Origin: Nitrososphaerota archaeon
Lineage (GTDB): Archaea > Thermoproteota > Nitrososphaeria > Nitrososphaerales > Gagatemarchaeaceae
Reading direction: 5' to 3'
DNA length: 53,352 bases
Assembly: GCA_027886975.1 (NCBI GenBank)
Contig: JAPCJK010000002.1
Location: 1 to 53,352 of the forward strand
Shown here: in pieces, positions 23,158 to 30,681 of the stretch
Numbering within the stretch: position 1 is the first letter of the stretch
Layout: every line of letters begins with the position of its first letter
Position numbers and translations under genes: made by a program
Notes under the pieces: generated by a model
The model's database searches: none
The model's input: the letters and a program-made list of their open reading frames with translations, nothing else
What the model was told of the DNA's origin: nothing

Positions 23158-24250
23158 CCGGCAGAAGCTGATCATGCTCCCGGGTCCGACGAACGTCTCC
23201 GAGAGGGTCATGCACGCGATGCAGGGGCCGATTATCAACCACAGAGGGGACACATTCCGTGAACTCAACAAGAGAGTCCTCGACAAGACCAGACACCTCT
23301 TTCAGACAAATGGGGAGGTCGTCGTGTTTTCATCTTCGGGGTCCGGAGGGGTCGAAGCGGCCGTCCTGAACCTGATAAGACCCGGAGACGTCACCCTGGT
23401 CCCGGTCTTCGGTGAGTTCAGCGCCAGGCTCGCCGAGACCGTAGAGATGGCAGGGGGCGAAGCCATTCGAGTACCTTCTGACTACGGCAAGGCGCCGACC
23501 CTCGACCAATTGAAGGAAACCATGGAACACCATAGGGGGTTCAAAGCTCTCTTCCTCGTTCACAACGAGACAAGCACAGGGGTGGCGGCGCCATACGTGG
23601 AGGAAGCCACGAAGCTGGCGCGGGACAACGGAGCCTTCGCAGTGGTCGACGCCATATCAAGCCTTGGAGGGTACTCGATCCCTGTCGACCGCTGGGGGGT
23701 CGATATGTGCATCACCGGGAGCCAGAAGTGCATAGCAGCTCCTCCTGGACTGGCACTTGTTTCGGTCAGCGACAGAGTGGTCGAGTTCCTCAAAAAGTCC
23801 CCGCCGAAGACAAGGTACTTCGAGATCCCCAGATATCTGGAATACGCCGCAAGGGGGGAGACCCCCTTCACCCCGGCGCTTCCCCTCTATTACGCGCTCG
23901 ACGAAGCCCTAAGCGAGCTACTGGAGGAAGGCCTGACGAAGAGGGTCGAGAGGCACGACAAGATGTCAGCCCTCCTCTACGACGGCCTTGCGAATCTGGG
24001 CCTGAACCCCGTTGCTGAAAAATCGGTCAGATCCAAGACCGTAATCGCTTCCTACTACCCCCAAGGTTTTGACGATGTTGCGTTCAGGAAGTCTCTGGCC
24101 CACGACAGGGGCGTTGTGATAGCCGGAGGGTTCGGGCCGTTCGCCGGAAAAGTATTCAGGGTAGGGTGCATGGGGAACATCAGCTACGACCATGTCGATA
24201 CGACGTTGAAGGCCATAGGTGAAACGATGTCTGCCTTCCGGAAGGCTTGA
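23141..24250 (+). CDS. Class V aminotransferase, serine/alanine-glyoxylate type
   Basis: This 369-residue PLP enzyme begins with LIMLPGPTNVSERVMHAM and NHRG, has the SSSGSGGVEAAV phosphate-binding segment, the aspartate in AVVDAISSLGG and the PLP-binding Lys196 in TGSQKCIAAPPG. Enzymes with this sequence include serine-glyoxylate, alanine-glyoxylate and phosphoserine-type aminotransferases. In archaea a related enzyme supplies serine or glycine. A link with the serA-like gene at 1.4 kb is possible but unproven. The start is GTG 23141 or GTG 23150, both overlapping nadM. Confidence 0.88.
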   Translation: MERVDSRQKLIMLPGPTNVSERVMHAMQGPIINHRGDTFRELNKRVLDKTRHLFQTNGEVVVFSSSGSGGVEAAVLNLIRPGDVTLVPVFGEFSARLAETVEMAGGEAIRVPSDYGKAPTLDQLKETMEHHRGFKALFLVHNETSTGVAAPYVEEATKLARDNGAFAVVDAISSLGGYSIPVDRWGVDMCITGSQKCIAAPPGLALVSVSDRVVEFLKKSPPKTRYFEIPRYLEYAARGETPFTPALPLYYALDEALSELLEEGLTKRVERHDKMSALLYDGLANLGLNPVAEKSVRSKTVIASYYPQGFDDVAFRKSLAHDRGVVIAGGFGPFAGKVFRVGCMGNISYDHVDTTLKAIGETMSAFRKA

Positions 24251-24253
24251 AAG

Positions 24254-24261
24254 TCTATAAA
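24254..24261 (+). promoter_or_regulatory. TATA box for the FKBP gene
   Basis: TCTATAAA lies 27-34 bases upstream of ATG 24288 in the 37-base gap after the aminotransferase, consistent with an independent, nearly leaderless transcript. Confidence 0.55.
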
Positions 24262-24287
24262 CCCAACGCGAGGGCTGGTCGAATCCT

Positions 24288-25073
24288 ATGGCTTTTGAAA
24301 AAGGAACTCTGATCTTCGCCAACTACACCGCCCGGGTAAAGGACACCGGGGAGGGGATCGAGTCCACAATTGAGGAGGAAGCGAAGAAGCTCAAGATCCA
24401 CGACGATTCGAGGAAGTACGAGCCCAGGCTCGTCGGGGTGGGAGAAGGATGGCTCATCGCCGGTCTCGACGCCGAAGTTGCTAAGATGAATGTGGGCGAG
24501 AAGAAGGAGATAGAACTCCCGCCGGAGAAGGCGTTCGGAGTCAGGGACCCTACTCAAGTCCGAATGGTCCCGCTTCGGAAGTTCGGCGAGAGGGAGCACG
24601 AAATCGCCGTCGGGGACTCAGTGGAGATTGACAACCGAGTGGGAATTGTAAGGTTCATCGGGTCGGGGAGGGCCCAGATGGACTTCAACCACAGGCTCGC
24701 GGGTAAGTCCATCGTCTACGACATCAAGGTCTTAACTAAGGTCGAGGGAGGCGAGGACAAGGTTAGGGCCCTCATCGACAGGAGGCTGGGGGGAGAGGGG
24801 AAGAAGGCTTCCTTCGACCTCGCCAAAAGCGAGCTTACGGTGACCATCCCCGACGATCTATTCTTACTCGAGGGGCTACAAATAATCAAAAGAGGAATTG
24901 CAAATGACATCTTCAAGTTCGTCCCCGCAGTGACAAAGCTGACTTACATCGAGAAGTTCCTCAACGAAAAAGCGCAGCCCAAGAAGGAAGAGCCGAAGGC
25001 CGAGAAACCCATGGAACCCGCGGGTCCGCCGAAGACTAGACGGAAGAAGGCCGCCCCCGCGCAGACTGCCTAG
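24288..25073 (+). CDS. FKBP-type peptidyl-prolyl isomerase, SlyD-like long form
   Basis: This 261-residue protein has an N-terminal FKBP domain opening with LIFANYTARVKDTGEGIEST, GEGWLIAGLDAEVAKMNVGEKKEIELPPEKAFG, and an inserted IF (chaperone) domain containing DNRVGIVRFIGSGRAQMDFNHRLAGKSIVYDIKV. A C-terminal domain of about 100 residues and a lysine/proline/alanine-rich tail (KPMEPAGPPKTRRKKAAPAQ) follow, as in archaeal long FKBPs. It catalyses proline isomerisation and acts as a folding chaperone in the cytoplasm. Its stop shares a CTAG with the stop of the convergent egsA gene. Confidence 0.92.
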   Translation: MAFEKGTLIFANYTARVKDTGEGIESTIEEEAKKLKIHDDSRKYEPRLVGVGEGWLIAGLDAEVAKMNVGEKKEIELPPEKAFGVRDPTQVRMVPLRKFGEREHEIAVGDSVEIDNRVGIVRFIGSGRAQMDFNHRLAGKSIVYDIKVLTKVEGGEDKVRALIDRRLGGEGKKASFDLAKSELTVTIPDDLFLLEGLQIIKRGIANDIFKFVPAVTKLTYIEKFLNEKAQPKKEEPKAEKPMEPAGPPKTRRKKAAPAQTA

Positions 25074-26110
25074 ATCACGCCGGTCGACTTCGCCAGAGTC
25101 TTTGCAGTCCGGCTGTTCAGCTTCTTCCTCGAAAGGATTGTGTACCGCTCCGGGCGGATGGAAGAGGCCTTGACCAAAGATTCGACGACCATTGAATCGT
25201 CTACCCCGAGCTGGGAGGCTTCCACTGGAGCCCCCACATTCTTCAGGGCCGAACGTACCCGCCTCCAGTCGATTCCTTGGAGCTTGGACATCATGATCGT
25301 CCCGATGCCGCACTTCTCCCCGTGGAGCCCGGAGTCCGGCGCTACCAGGTCCAGGTAATGGCTGAACAGATGCTCCGACCCGCTGCAGGGCCTCGAGCTC
25401 CCGGCGATCCCCGCTGCGACCCCCGTGCTGATGAGCGCCTCGACAAGATCCCTAACGCTCTCCAACCCGAACTTCCCGATCATCCTGGACCGCCCGAGGA
25501 CCACGTCGGCGCTCATGAGGGCGAGGCTGGCCGAATACCCGCCATAGTATTCCCCGGTCACCCTGTGAGCCAGCTGCCAGTCATTTACCGCGGTCAGCTT
25601 CGACACGAGGTCCCCGCAACCCGATGCGAGCAGGCGCCTGGGGGCTGACGCTATCACATCGATGTCGGCGAGTATCCCGACCGGGGGCTTGGCCATAATC
25701 GAGTACGGCCTGTCGAGTCCCTTCAAAGAGGCGAAGGGGCTAGCAATGCCATCGTGGGATGCGCTTGTAGGGACTGAGTAAAACGGAAGGCGCATCTTGA
25801 ACGCTGCCAGCTTGCCCACGTCGACGCTCTTCCCTCCACCGACCCCCACGATGCACCCTGAATCCGCACCGGCCCGAATCACACTTTCCACGTTCTTTGT
25901 GTCGGCGGCCTGGACCTCCACCCAGGTCCTTTCGTTTTTGAGCGCCGAGTCGACGGCCTCCTTCACTTTGGCAGCAACGTTTGCGCCTGCTGCGATGACT
26001 ACCTTCTTGCTCCCCGAAGATTCTTCCATGAAATCTCCGAGCTTGGCGAGGACGCCCTGGCCAATGAGGATCTTCGTCGGGAGCTCCATGAGGTGGTAGC
26101 CTTGGTCCAC
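25070..26110 (-). CDS. egsA: sn-glycerol-1-phosphate dehydrogenase
   Basis: This enzyme reduces dihydroxyacetone phosphate to sn-glycerol-1-phosphate, the stereochemistry-defining step of archaeal ether lipids. The visible motifs are LPTKILIGQGVL at the N-terminus, the nucleotide-binding VGVGGGKSVDVGKL, SVPTSASHDGIASP, and the zinc-ligand histidines in GSEHLFSHYLD and LHGEKCGIG. The frame is open to an ATG at 26218. I chose GTG 26110 (346 residues) because a minus-strand TATA element (CTTAAATC, 26132-26139) lies 22-29 bases upstream and the family length is about 340-350. ATG 26089 is the main alternative. Confidence 0.93.
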   Translation of the reverse strand: MDQGYHLMELPTKILIGQGVLAKLGDFMEESSGSKKVVIAAGANVAAKVKEAVDSALKNERTWVEVQAADTKNVESVIRAGADSGCIVGVGGGKSVDVGKLAAFKMRLPFYSVPTSASHDGIASPFASLKGLDRPYSIMAKPPVGILADIDVIASAPRRLLASGCGDLVSKLTAVNDWQLAHRVTGEYYGGYSASLALMSADVVLGRSRMIGKFGLESVRDLVEALISTGVAAGIAGSSRPCSGSEHLFSHYLDLVAPDSGLHGEKCGIGTIMMSKLQGIDWRRVRSALKNVGAPVEASQLGVDDSMVVESLVKASSIRPERYTILSRKKLNSRTAKTLAKSTGVI

Positions 26111-26131
26111 GTTGGGCGACGACCGTGCTAC

Positions 26132-26139
26132 CGATTTAA
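26132..26139 (-). promoter_or_regulatory. TATA element for egsA
   Basis: The minus-strand sequence CTTAAATC lies 22-29 bases before GTG 26110. This spacing decides in favour of a leaderless GTG start rather than the far-upstream ATG 26218, which lies upstream of the element itself. Confidence 0.45.
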
Positions 26140-26279
26140 GCGCACCCGTGGACTCTCGGTCGATTCCAGTTCTTTTCAACGAGTGCGGTCCGCGACGGAG
26201 TCCCGTTCCTCTCTCCACAAGATTAAATAAGCGACCGGCTCATGCGGTTTTTGCCGTTCTGAAGAGGTTTGTGGACTAC

Positions 26280-26951
26280 ATGTCAAGAGAATTCAACACA
26301 GTGGGTCGGAAGACAGTAGGCTCTGCCGTATACCACGGGACCACGACAGTGGGGCTCGTGTGCTCGGACGGAGTCGTCCTGGCCACCGACACGCGAGTGA
26401 CCGCCGGGGGCTTCATCGCGCACAAGAGGGGGAAGAAGCTCCTGAGAATCGATAACAACTTGGCCATGACGATTTCAGGTGGAGTGGCCGATGCACAGAA
26501 CGTAGTCGACACGCTGAAGTACTATACGAACCTCTACAGGATTGAAAAAAGCCGGCCCATGCCGGTGAAGGCGGCGGCACAGGTCGTTTCAAACGTCCTG
26601 TTTTCGTCAAGGCTGTATCCGTTCATCGCCGACGTCCTCGTCGGTGGAGTAGACAGCAGCGGAGGCTCGATCTTCAACGTGGACTTCTTCGGGTCCATGA
26701 ACAAGGAGAAGGTCGTCGCGACCGGGAGCGGCTCGCCGGTAGCGTATGGTATCCTGGAGTCGGAGTTCAAGGAAGGCATGCCGACGTCCAAGGCATACCC
26801 GCTTGCTGCGAAGGCGATCATAGCAGCCACGCGGAGGAACGTCGCCACGGGGGACCACTTCGACGTGGCCGTCCTGGACAAGGAAGGTTTCAGGGAGATA
26901 TCCGAACAGGAGAAGGACAAACTCCTGGCCCAGTTCACAACTAACAATTAG
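26280..26951 (+). CDS. psmB2: Proteasome beta subunit, canonical catalytic type
   Basis: The 223-residue precursor has a 20-residue propeptide ending in YHG before the mature TTTVGLVCSDG. Counting from Thr1, Asp17 (ATD) and Lys33 (RGKK) are present, so this subunit should self-process and be catalytically active. Two other active-site positions differ from the usual RDxxSG: the segment reads RNVATG, that is Asn for Asp166 and Thr for Ser169. The frame is open upstream to 26112, but ATG 26280, preceded by GAAGAGG at 26261-26267, gives a normal propeptide. A TTAAATAA element at 26223-26230 predicts a transcript with a leader of about 25-30 bases. aCPSF1 follows after two bases. Confidence 0.93.
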   Translation: MSREFNTVGRKTVGSAVYHGTTTVGLVCSDGVVLATDTRVTAGGFIAHKRGKKLLRIDNNLAMTISGGVADAQNVVDTLKYYTNLYRIEKSRPMPVKAAAQVVSNVLFSSRLYPFIADVLVGGVDSSGGSIFNVDFFGSMNKEKVVATGSGSPVAYGILESEFKEGMPTSKAYPLAAKAIIAATRRNVATGDHFDVAVLDKEGFREISEQEKDKLLAQFTTNN

Positions 26952-26953
26952 TC

Positions 26954-28867
26954 TTGGAGCAGAAAACGAACGGCGTAAGCCTAATGAGCGCCATTCTGAA
27001 CAACATCCCAGCGGAAGCTCAGATAACAAGGATCGAGTATGAAGGCCCGAGGATCGCTCTCTACACGAAGAACCCGGCCTTCCTCCACAAGAACAGCTAC
27101 GTAATCTCTGAGATCGTGAACACTCTGAAGAAGAGGGTGGTCACGAGGACTGAGAAGTCGATCAGGAAGCCAGAGAACGAAGCGAGGCAGACTCTGGAAA
27201 AGACCCTCCCCATCGAGGCCGAAGTCTCGAACTACTTCTTCGACGACGCCTTGGGGGAGATAACGGTCGAGGCGGGGAACCCAAGGCTCCTCTCCCAGGA
27301 GGCTGGCTTCGACCTAGGGGCGGCGATGGAGCAGACGGGATGGAAGGTGAAGGTGAGGAAGGCACCGCACATCAAGTCGACGGCGATCCAGAACGTGTAC
27401 TACGCCTTGAAAGTGGGAAGCGACGCCCGGGAGAAGTTCTACCGGGAGCTGGGAGAAGCGATATTCAGACCGCGAATCGCAGCCACCGAACATGTGACGA
27501 TCAAGACCCTAGGCGCATTCCAAGAGGTCGGGAGGTCGTGCATGCTAGTCGAGACCGCCGAGAGCAAGGTCCTCCTCGACTGCGGCATCCACCCGGGCTC
27601 AAGGAACACCTGGGACGCCTACCCGAGGCTGGACTGGGCAGATATCTCTCCGAATGACCTCGATGCGATAGTGATCAGCCACGCCCACCTGGACCACATG
27701 GGCTTCCTTCCTGCGATGTACAAGTTCGGCTATGACGGTCCGGTCTATTGCACAGAGCCGACCCTCCCTCTGATGACCTTACTTCAGAATGACTTCGTGA
27801 AGATTGCACAGATAGAGGGTGGGAGGCTGGTCTACGACCAAAAGGACATCAGGAACACAATCCAGCACTCCATCACCCTACCCTACGGGATGGTGACCGA
27901 CATCTCTCCCGACATCAAGCTCGTGTTCAACAACGCAGGTCATATCCTCGGCTCGGCGACCGTCCACCTGCACATCGGCGAGGGGGCCCACAACATCGTC
28001 TACACCGGGGACTACAAGTATGGCAGGACTCAGCTCTTCGACTCCGCGACCTGGAACTACCCGAGGGTCGAGACACTCATCACCGAAAGCACCTACGGGG
28101 CGAAGGAAGACATCATGCCGGTCCGAGAGGAAGTGGAGATGAACTTCGTCAACGCTATCAACGGGATTCTGAAGGGGGGCGGGAAAGTTTTGATCCCGAT
28201 CCCGGCAGTTGGGAGGGCACAGGAGATCCTTCTCGTGATAGACCAGTACATGAGGAACAAAATCTTGGTCGAGGCGCCGGTCTTCACTGAAGGGATGATC
28301 TCGGAGGCTACGGCCATCCACGTATCATATGCGGACTACCTTTCGAGGGAGCTGAGGACGAAAATACTCGAAGAAGGGGTCAATCCGTTCAAGTCCGAGT
28401 ACTTCACCGAGGTCGAGCACCCGACAGACAGGGAGGAGGCCTACCGCGAAGGGCCGGCCATAATCATGGCGACATCAGGCATGCTCGAAGGGGGGCCGGT
28501 GCTGGATTACTTCGAGAACCTTGCGCCCTCCGACAAGAACAAGATCCTGTTCGTTTCATACCAGGTCCAGGGGACCATAGGCCGCAGAGTCCTCGACGGT
28601 GGGAGCCAGGCGAGCCTGATGGAGCAGAACGGGAAGATCAAGATCGTCGACGTAAAGTGCGCCGTCCAGAAGATCGAGGGGTTCAGCGGCCACAGCGACT
28701 ATAACCAGATCATAAGGTTCGTCGGCAAGGTGAGGCCCAAGCTCCAACTTGTCCTGGTCAACCATGGAGATAAGCGAAAGACTGAGAACCTCGCCTACGC
28801 AATCCAGAGGATATACCGCATCCCTACCATCCATCCCGCCGTCCAGGAAGCGATCAGAGTCTACTGA
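26954..28867 (+). CDS. aCPSF1/FttA-type beta-CASP ribonuclease with KH domains
   Basis: This 637-residue protein has N-terminal KH-like domains (about residues 1-170), a metallo-beta-lactamase domain with HAHLDH near residue 242, GHILGSA and YTGDYKYG, and a beta-CASP insertion with STYGAKED and PAVGRAQE. The C-terminal motifs are MLEGGPV, FSGHSDY and NHGD. This is the conserved archaeal CPSF73-like nuclease that binds U-rich RNA 3' ends and acts in factor-dependent transcription termination. It starts at TTG 26954, two bases after the proteasome beta stop, so the two form an operon. A shorter ATG start ten codons later is possible. Confidence 0.95.
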   Translation: MEQKTNGVSLMSAILNNIPAEAQITRIEYEGPRIALYTKNPAFLHKNSYVISEIVNTLKKRVVTRTEKSIRKPENEARQTLEKTLPIEAEVSNYFFDDALGEITVEAGNPRLLSQEAGFDLGAAMEQTGWKVKVRKAPHIKSTAIQNVYYALKVGSDAREKFYRELGEAIFRPRIAATEHVTIKTLGAFQEVGRSCMLVETAESKVLLDCGIHPGSRNTWDAYPRLDWADISPNDLDAIVISHAHLDHMGFLPAMYKFGYDGPVYCTEPTLPLMTLLQNDFVKIAQIEGGRLVYDQKDIRNTIQHSITLPYGMVTDISPDIKLVFNNAGHILGSATVHLHIGEGAHNIVYTGDYKYGRTQLFDSATWNYPRVETLITESTYGAKEDIMPVREEVEMNFVNAINGILKGGGKVLIPIPAVGRAQEILLVIDQYMRNKILVEAPVFTEGMISEATAIHVSYADYLSRELRTKILEEGVNPFKSEYFTEVEHPTDREEAYREGPAIIMATSGMLEGGPVLDYFENLAPSDKNKILFVSYQVQGTIGRRVLDGGSQASLMEQNGKIKIVDVKCAVQKIEGFSGHSDYNQIIRFVGKVRPKLQLVLVNHGDKRKTENLAYAIQRIYRIPTIHPAVQEAIRVY

Positions 28868-28870
28868 GAG

Positions 28871-28888
28871 GCCTGCGGCGCAGCAGGC
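28871..28888 (+). terminator. Possible stem-loop after aCPSF1
   Basis: Inverted repeat GCCTGC / GCAGGC with a six-base loop (GGCGCA) begins four bases after the aCPSF1 stop codon. It lacks a following T-tract, so it is more likely a 3'-end RNA structure than an intrinsic terminator. Confidence 0.3.
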
Positions 28889-28949
28889 TTAGTGGAAGTA
28901 CCCAAACGGCAGCCCATTTCCGGGAGAGCATTGTCCCTTTGCAGCAATG

Positions 28950-29243
28950 TTAGGAATCGAAAGTCGATGGAGGCACCAAGAACAACTCGGGCTTGCAGAC
29001 CTTGCAGCGCTTTGCACCAAATGCATGCGAGGCCGTGGCGACGCTTTCAGCCCAGAAGTAGCTCCCCTGCTTGCGCCCGTTGATTACAACTTTGAGGTTG
29101 AAACTGTCCGCCGTGATGCATCTCGCGTTCACCCGGTGGACAATCGCAGGGCGGGCTGTGTCAGTGATCACAAGGTAACCCTCATCGGCTAGTCTGAGCT
29201 TACGCAGCTCATCGAAATCAGAAATCTCCTTTGTCTCCGCCAT
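28950..29243 (-). CDS. Small Ada-type zinc-binding domain protein (unknown function)
   Basis: In this 97-residue protein the central part places H36, C42, C80 and C83 in a pattern (VHRVNARC ... GSYFWAES ... GAKRCKVCKPE) resembling the Ada/YbaB-type metal-binding domain, where a surface loop reads yHxxxC and the end reads GxrxCkvCkP. Unlike Ada there is no methyltransferase or AraC domain attached. A zinc-bound DNA- or protein-binding role is plausible. A minus-strand AT-rich element (GTTAATATTT, about 29268-29278) lies 25-35 bases upstream of ATG 29243. Confidence 0.6.
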   Translation of the reverse strand: MAETKEISDFDELRKLRLADEGYLVITDTARPAIVHRVNARCITADSFNLKVVINGRKQGSYFWAESVATASHAFGAKRCKVCKPELFLVPPSTFDS

Positions 29244-29320
29244 GCCGAGGTCTCGCGTGCTCTCTTCGAAATATTAACAGTACGGAAGAGTCTCGCTCCG
29301 TAGGCCATAGGGTCCCGTCG

Positions 29321-29617
29321 CTACTGGAGTCCGCGCCAGATCTTTACGCCAGGGGGCGTTATCACGACCCTCTCGTCCCCGAGCCTCGCGATGTCCCCGC
29401 CCACCGACGTAGCGAATTCATAGAGCTGCTCCACGGACGACTTCAGCTCCTCCAGGCTCTTCTGGGCCAAGGGAGTAACCTTCAGTATCACAATGGTCTT
29501 GTTGGCGATATCCTCCTGAATCTTTGGAATGTCTTCAATGGTTCGGAGCGCTAGGGCCTTCAGCAGGATCTCCTTGCTTTTCCCCTCCATCTTCCTTTCC
29601 TGCATTACTCCAGACAT
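29321..29617 (-). CDS. SepF-like cell-division protein
   Basis: This 98-residue protein has a short polar, possibly membrane-targeting N-terminus (MSGVMQERKMEGKSKEIL), then the SepF core: KTIVILKVTPLAQKSLEEL, LYEFATSVGGDIARLG and the ending DERVVITPPGVKIW. In archaea, SepF anchors FtsZ to the membrane. Its presence implies an FtsZ-type division system in this organism, which cannot be checked here. AGGAG (29631-29635, minus strand) is 13 bases before ATG 29617 and an AT-rich element lies further upstream; internal ATGs at 29605 and 29590 are alternatives. Confidence 0.75.
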   Translation of the reverse strand: MSGVMQERKMEGKSKEILLKALALRTIEDIPKIQEDIANKTIVILKVTPLAQKSLEELKSSVEQLYEFATSVGGDIARLGDERVVITPPGVKIWRGLQ

Positions 29618-29794
29618 TTGTTTGTTGTAACTCCTTTTCCCGCGGCCTATTATTAAGCATAGGGCGCCTCAGCAATTCTATGATAGATGTGAATTAGTTA
29701 GACCGAGTTGTAGAGTTTTGTTCAGATATCAGGGATTTCGTTCTCAGCATATAAGGGGAGGGTACCATGAAACTAATGGCGCAGTAGCACCTCT

Positions 29795-30274
29795 CTAGAG
29801 GGCTTTGTGGAGGTTCCAGTACTTGTCCCCCAGATGGTGGAGGTTCTTGATACAGCTCCCCTTGGTCATCGTCCGAGCATCGGAGCTGGCCACCACCGCC
29901 GGGCCCTCCGCGATGGCCCTCCCTTTCTTCTCCTCCCTGACTACGACCATCCTCCCGGCCTCTCCCCATTCGTCGAACTTCCTGATACCCGGACGCATCA
30001 CGTCAGCGCCGTTCAGCAGGAACTTGATCGCCCCCTCGTCTACGAACGCCTGAGGGAAGCGCCCCAGGGCCTCCTGGGACCCGAGGAATGGGAAGAACGC
30101 TTCCCCCGACTGGACGAACTCGTACCCGTCCAGGACGACGAACACGACCCCGGACTCGGGCTCGGCGCACTGCGCCTGGGCCGACTTTGGGAGGTCAAGG
30201 CCGAGGCCGAGAGCGGACTCTATCTTAGCTATCATTTCGACGGAATCGCGCCGAGATAGAACCCACTTTTTCAA
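29795..30274 (-). CDS. PUA-domain RNA-binding protein, MCT-1-like
   Basis: This 159-residue protein has an N-terminal DUF1947-like domain (about 1-75) and a C-terminal PUA domain with FVDEGAIKFLLNGADVMRPGIRKF, VVVREEKKGRAIAEGPAVVASSD and the ending LHHLGDKYW. It is the archaeal relative of MCT-1/Tma20, which in eukaryotes works in ribosome recycling and re-initiation; in archaea the role is inferred. The start is TTG 30274, with the AT-rich element at 30296-30306 located 22-32 bases upstream. That element is probably shared with the divergent LSm gene. Confidence 0.85.
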   Translation of the reverse strand: MKKWVLSRRDSVEMIAKIESALGLGLDLPKSAQAQCAEPESGVVFVVLDGYEFVQSGEAFFPFLGSQEALGRFPQAFVDEGAIKFLLNGADVMRPGIRKFDEWGEAGRMVVVREEKKGRAIAEGPAVVASSDARTMTKGSCIKNLHHLGDKYWNLHKAL

Positions 30275-30295
30275 CTGCCCCGCGACTAATTACTG

Positions 30296-30306
30296 CTTAA
30301 ATAAAT
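30296..30306. promoter_or_regulatory. Shared promoter element between the PUA and LSm genes
   Basis: CTTAAATAAAT is the only AT-rich box in the 75-base divergent gap. It lies 22-32 bases from the PUA TTG start and 32-54 bases from the two LSm start candidates. Confidence 0.45.
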
Positions 30307-30349
30307 GAATTCGAGACGGCCGGAATAAGGGAAGCATTTGTCCGTAGAC

Positions 30350-30568
30350 ATGGCTGTCAAAGAGCTCGAAACCAGCATGGGGAAGGTCGTGCTCATCAAG
30401 CTCAAGGGAGGGAAGGTAATCAGAGGAACCCTCCAAGGTTTCGACCAGCACATGAACCTGTCCCTCGAGAATGCCGAGGAAGTCGCAGAGGACGGACAGT
30501 CAAATTCTCTCGGAACACTAATCGTAAGGGGGGACAATATCATCATGATCTCCCCGCCGCCAAACTGA
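30350..30568 (+). CDS. Sm-like (LSm) RNA-binding protein
   Basis: This protein of about 72 residues has the Sm1 motif (GKVVLIKLKGGKVIRGTLQGFDQHMNLSLENA) and the Sm2 motif (GTLIVRGDNIIMISPP). Archaeal LSm proteins form heptameric rings that bind U-rich RNA. ATG 30350 gives MAVKELETSMG; a TTG at 30338 would add four residues. The PUA gene is divergent, and a membrane coiled-coil gene follows after about 110 bases. Confidence 0.93.
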   Translation: MAVKELETSMGKVVLIKLKGGKVIRGTLQGFDQHMNLSLENAEEVAEDGQSNSLGTLIVRGDNIIMISPPPN

Positions 30569-30681
30569 TTTCCTAACCCTGAGCTCGTCAGGATCGAAGA
30601 CGCTCAGCTGATTCTGCAACGCATGTCCTCGATTCTACTTTTATACCGACGGCGCAATAGCACAGGGAAGGAAAAACCTGT

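Noticed and set aside
24276-24290. GGTCGAATCC resembles a tRNA T-loop.
   Set aside because: No acceptor, D or anticodon arm upstream; it is the leader of the FKBP gene.
26242-26262. A six-codon upstream frame (ATG-CGG-TTT-TTG-CCG-TTC-stop) before the active proteasome gene.
   Set aside because: The AT box at 26223-26230 predicts a transcript beginning after this ATG, so it is probably not in the mRNA.
29694-29969. A 91-codon minus-strand frame rich in Gly/Arg/Glu.
   Set aside because: It is an out-of-frame reading of the 3' end of the PUA gene plus the AT-rich gap.
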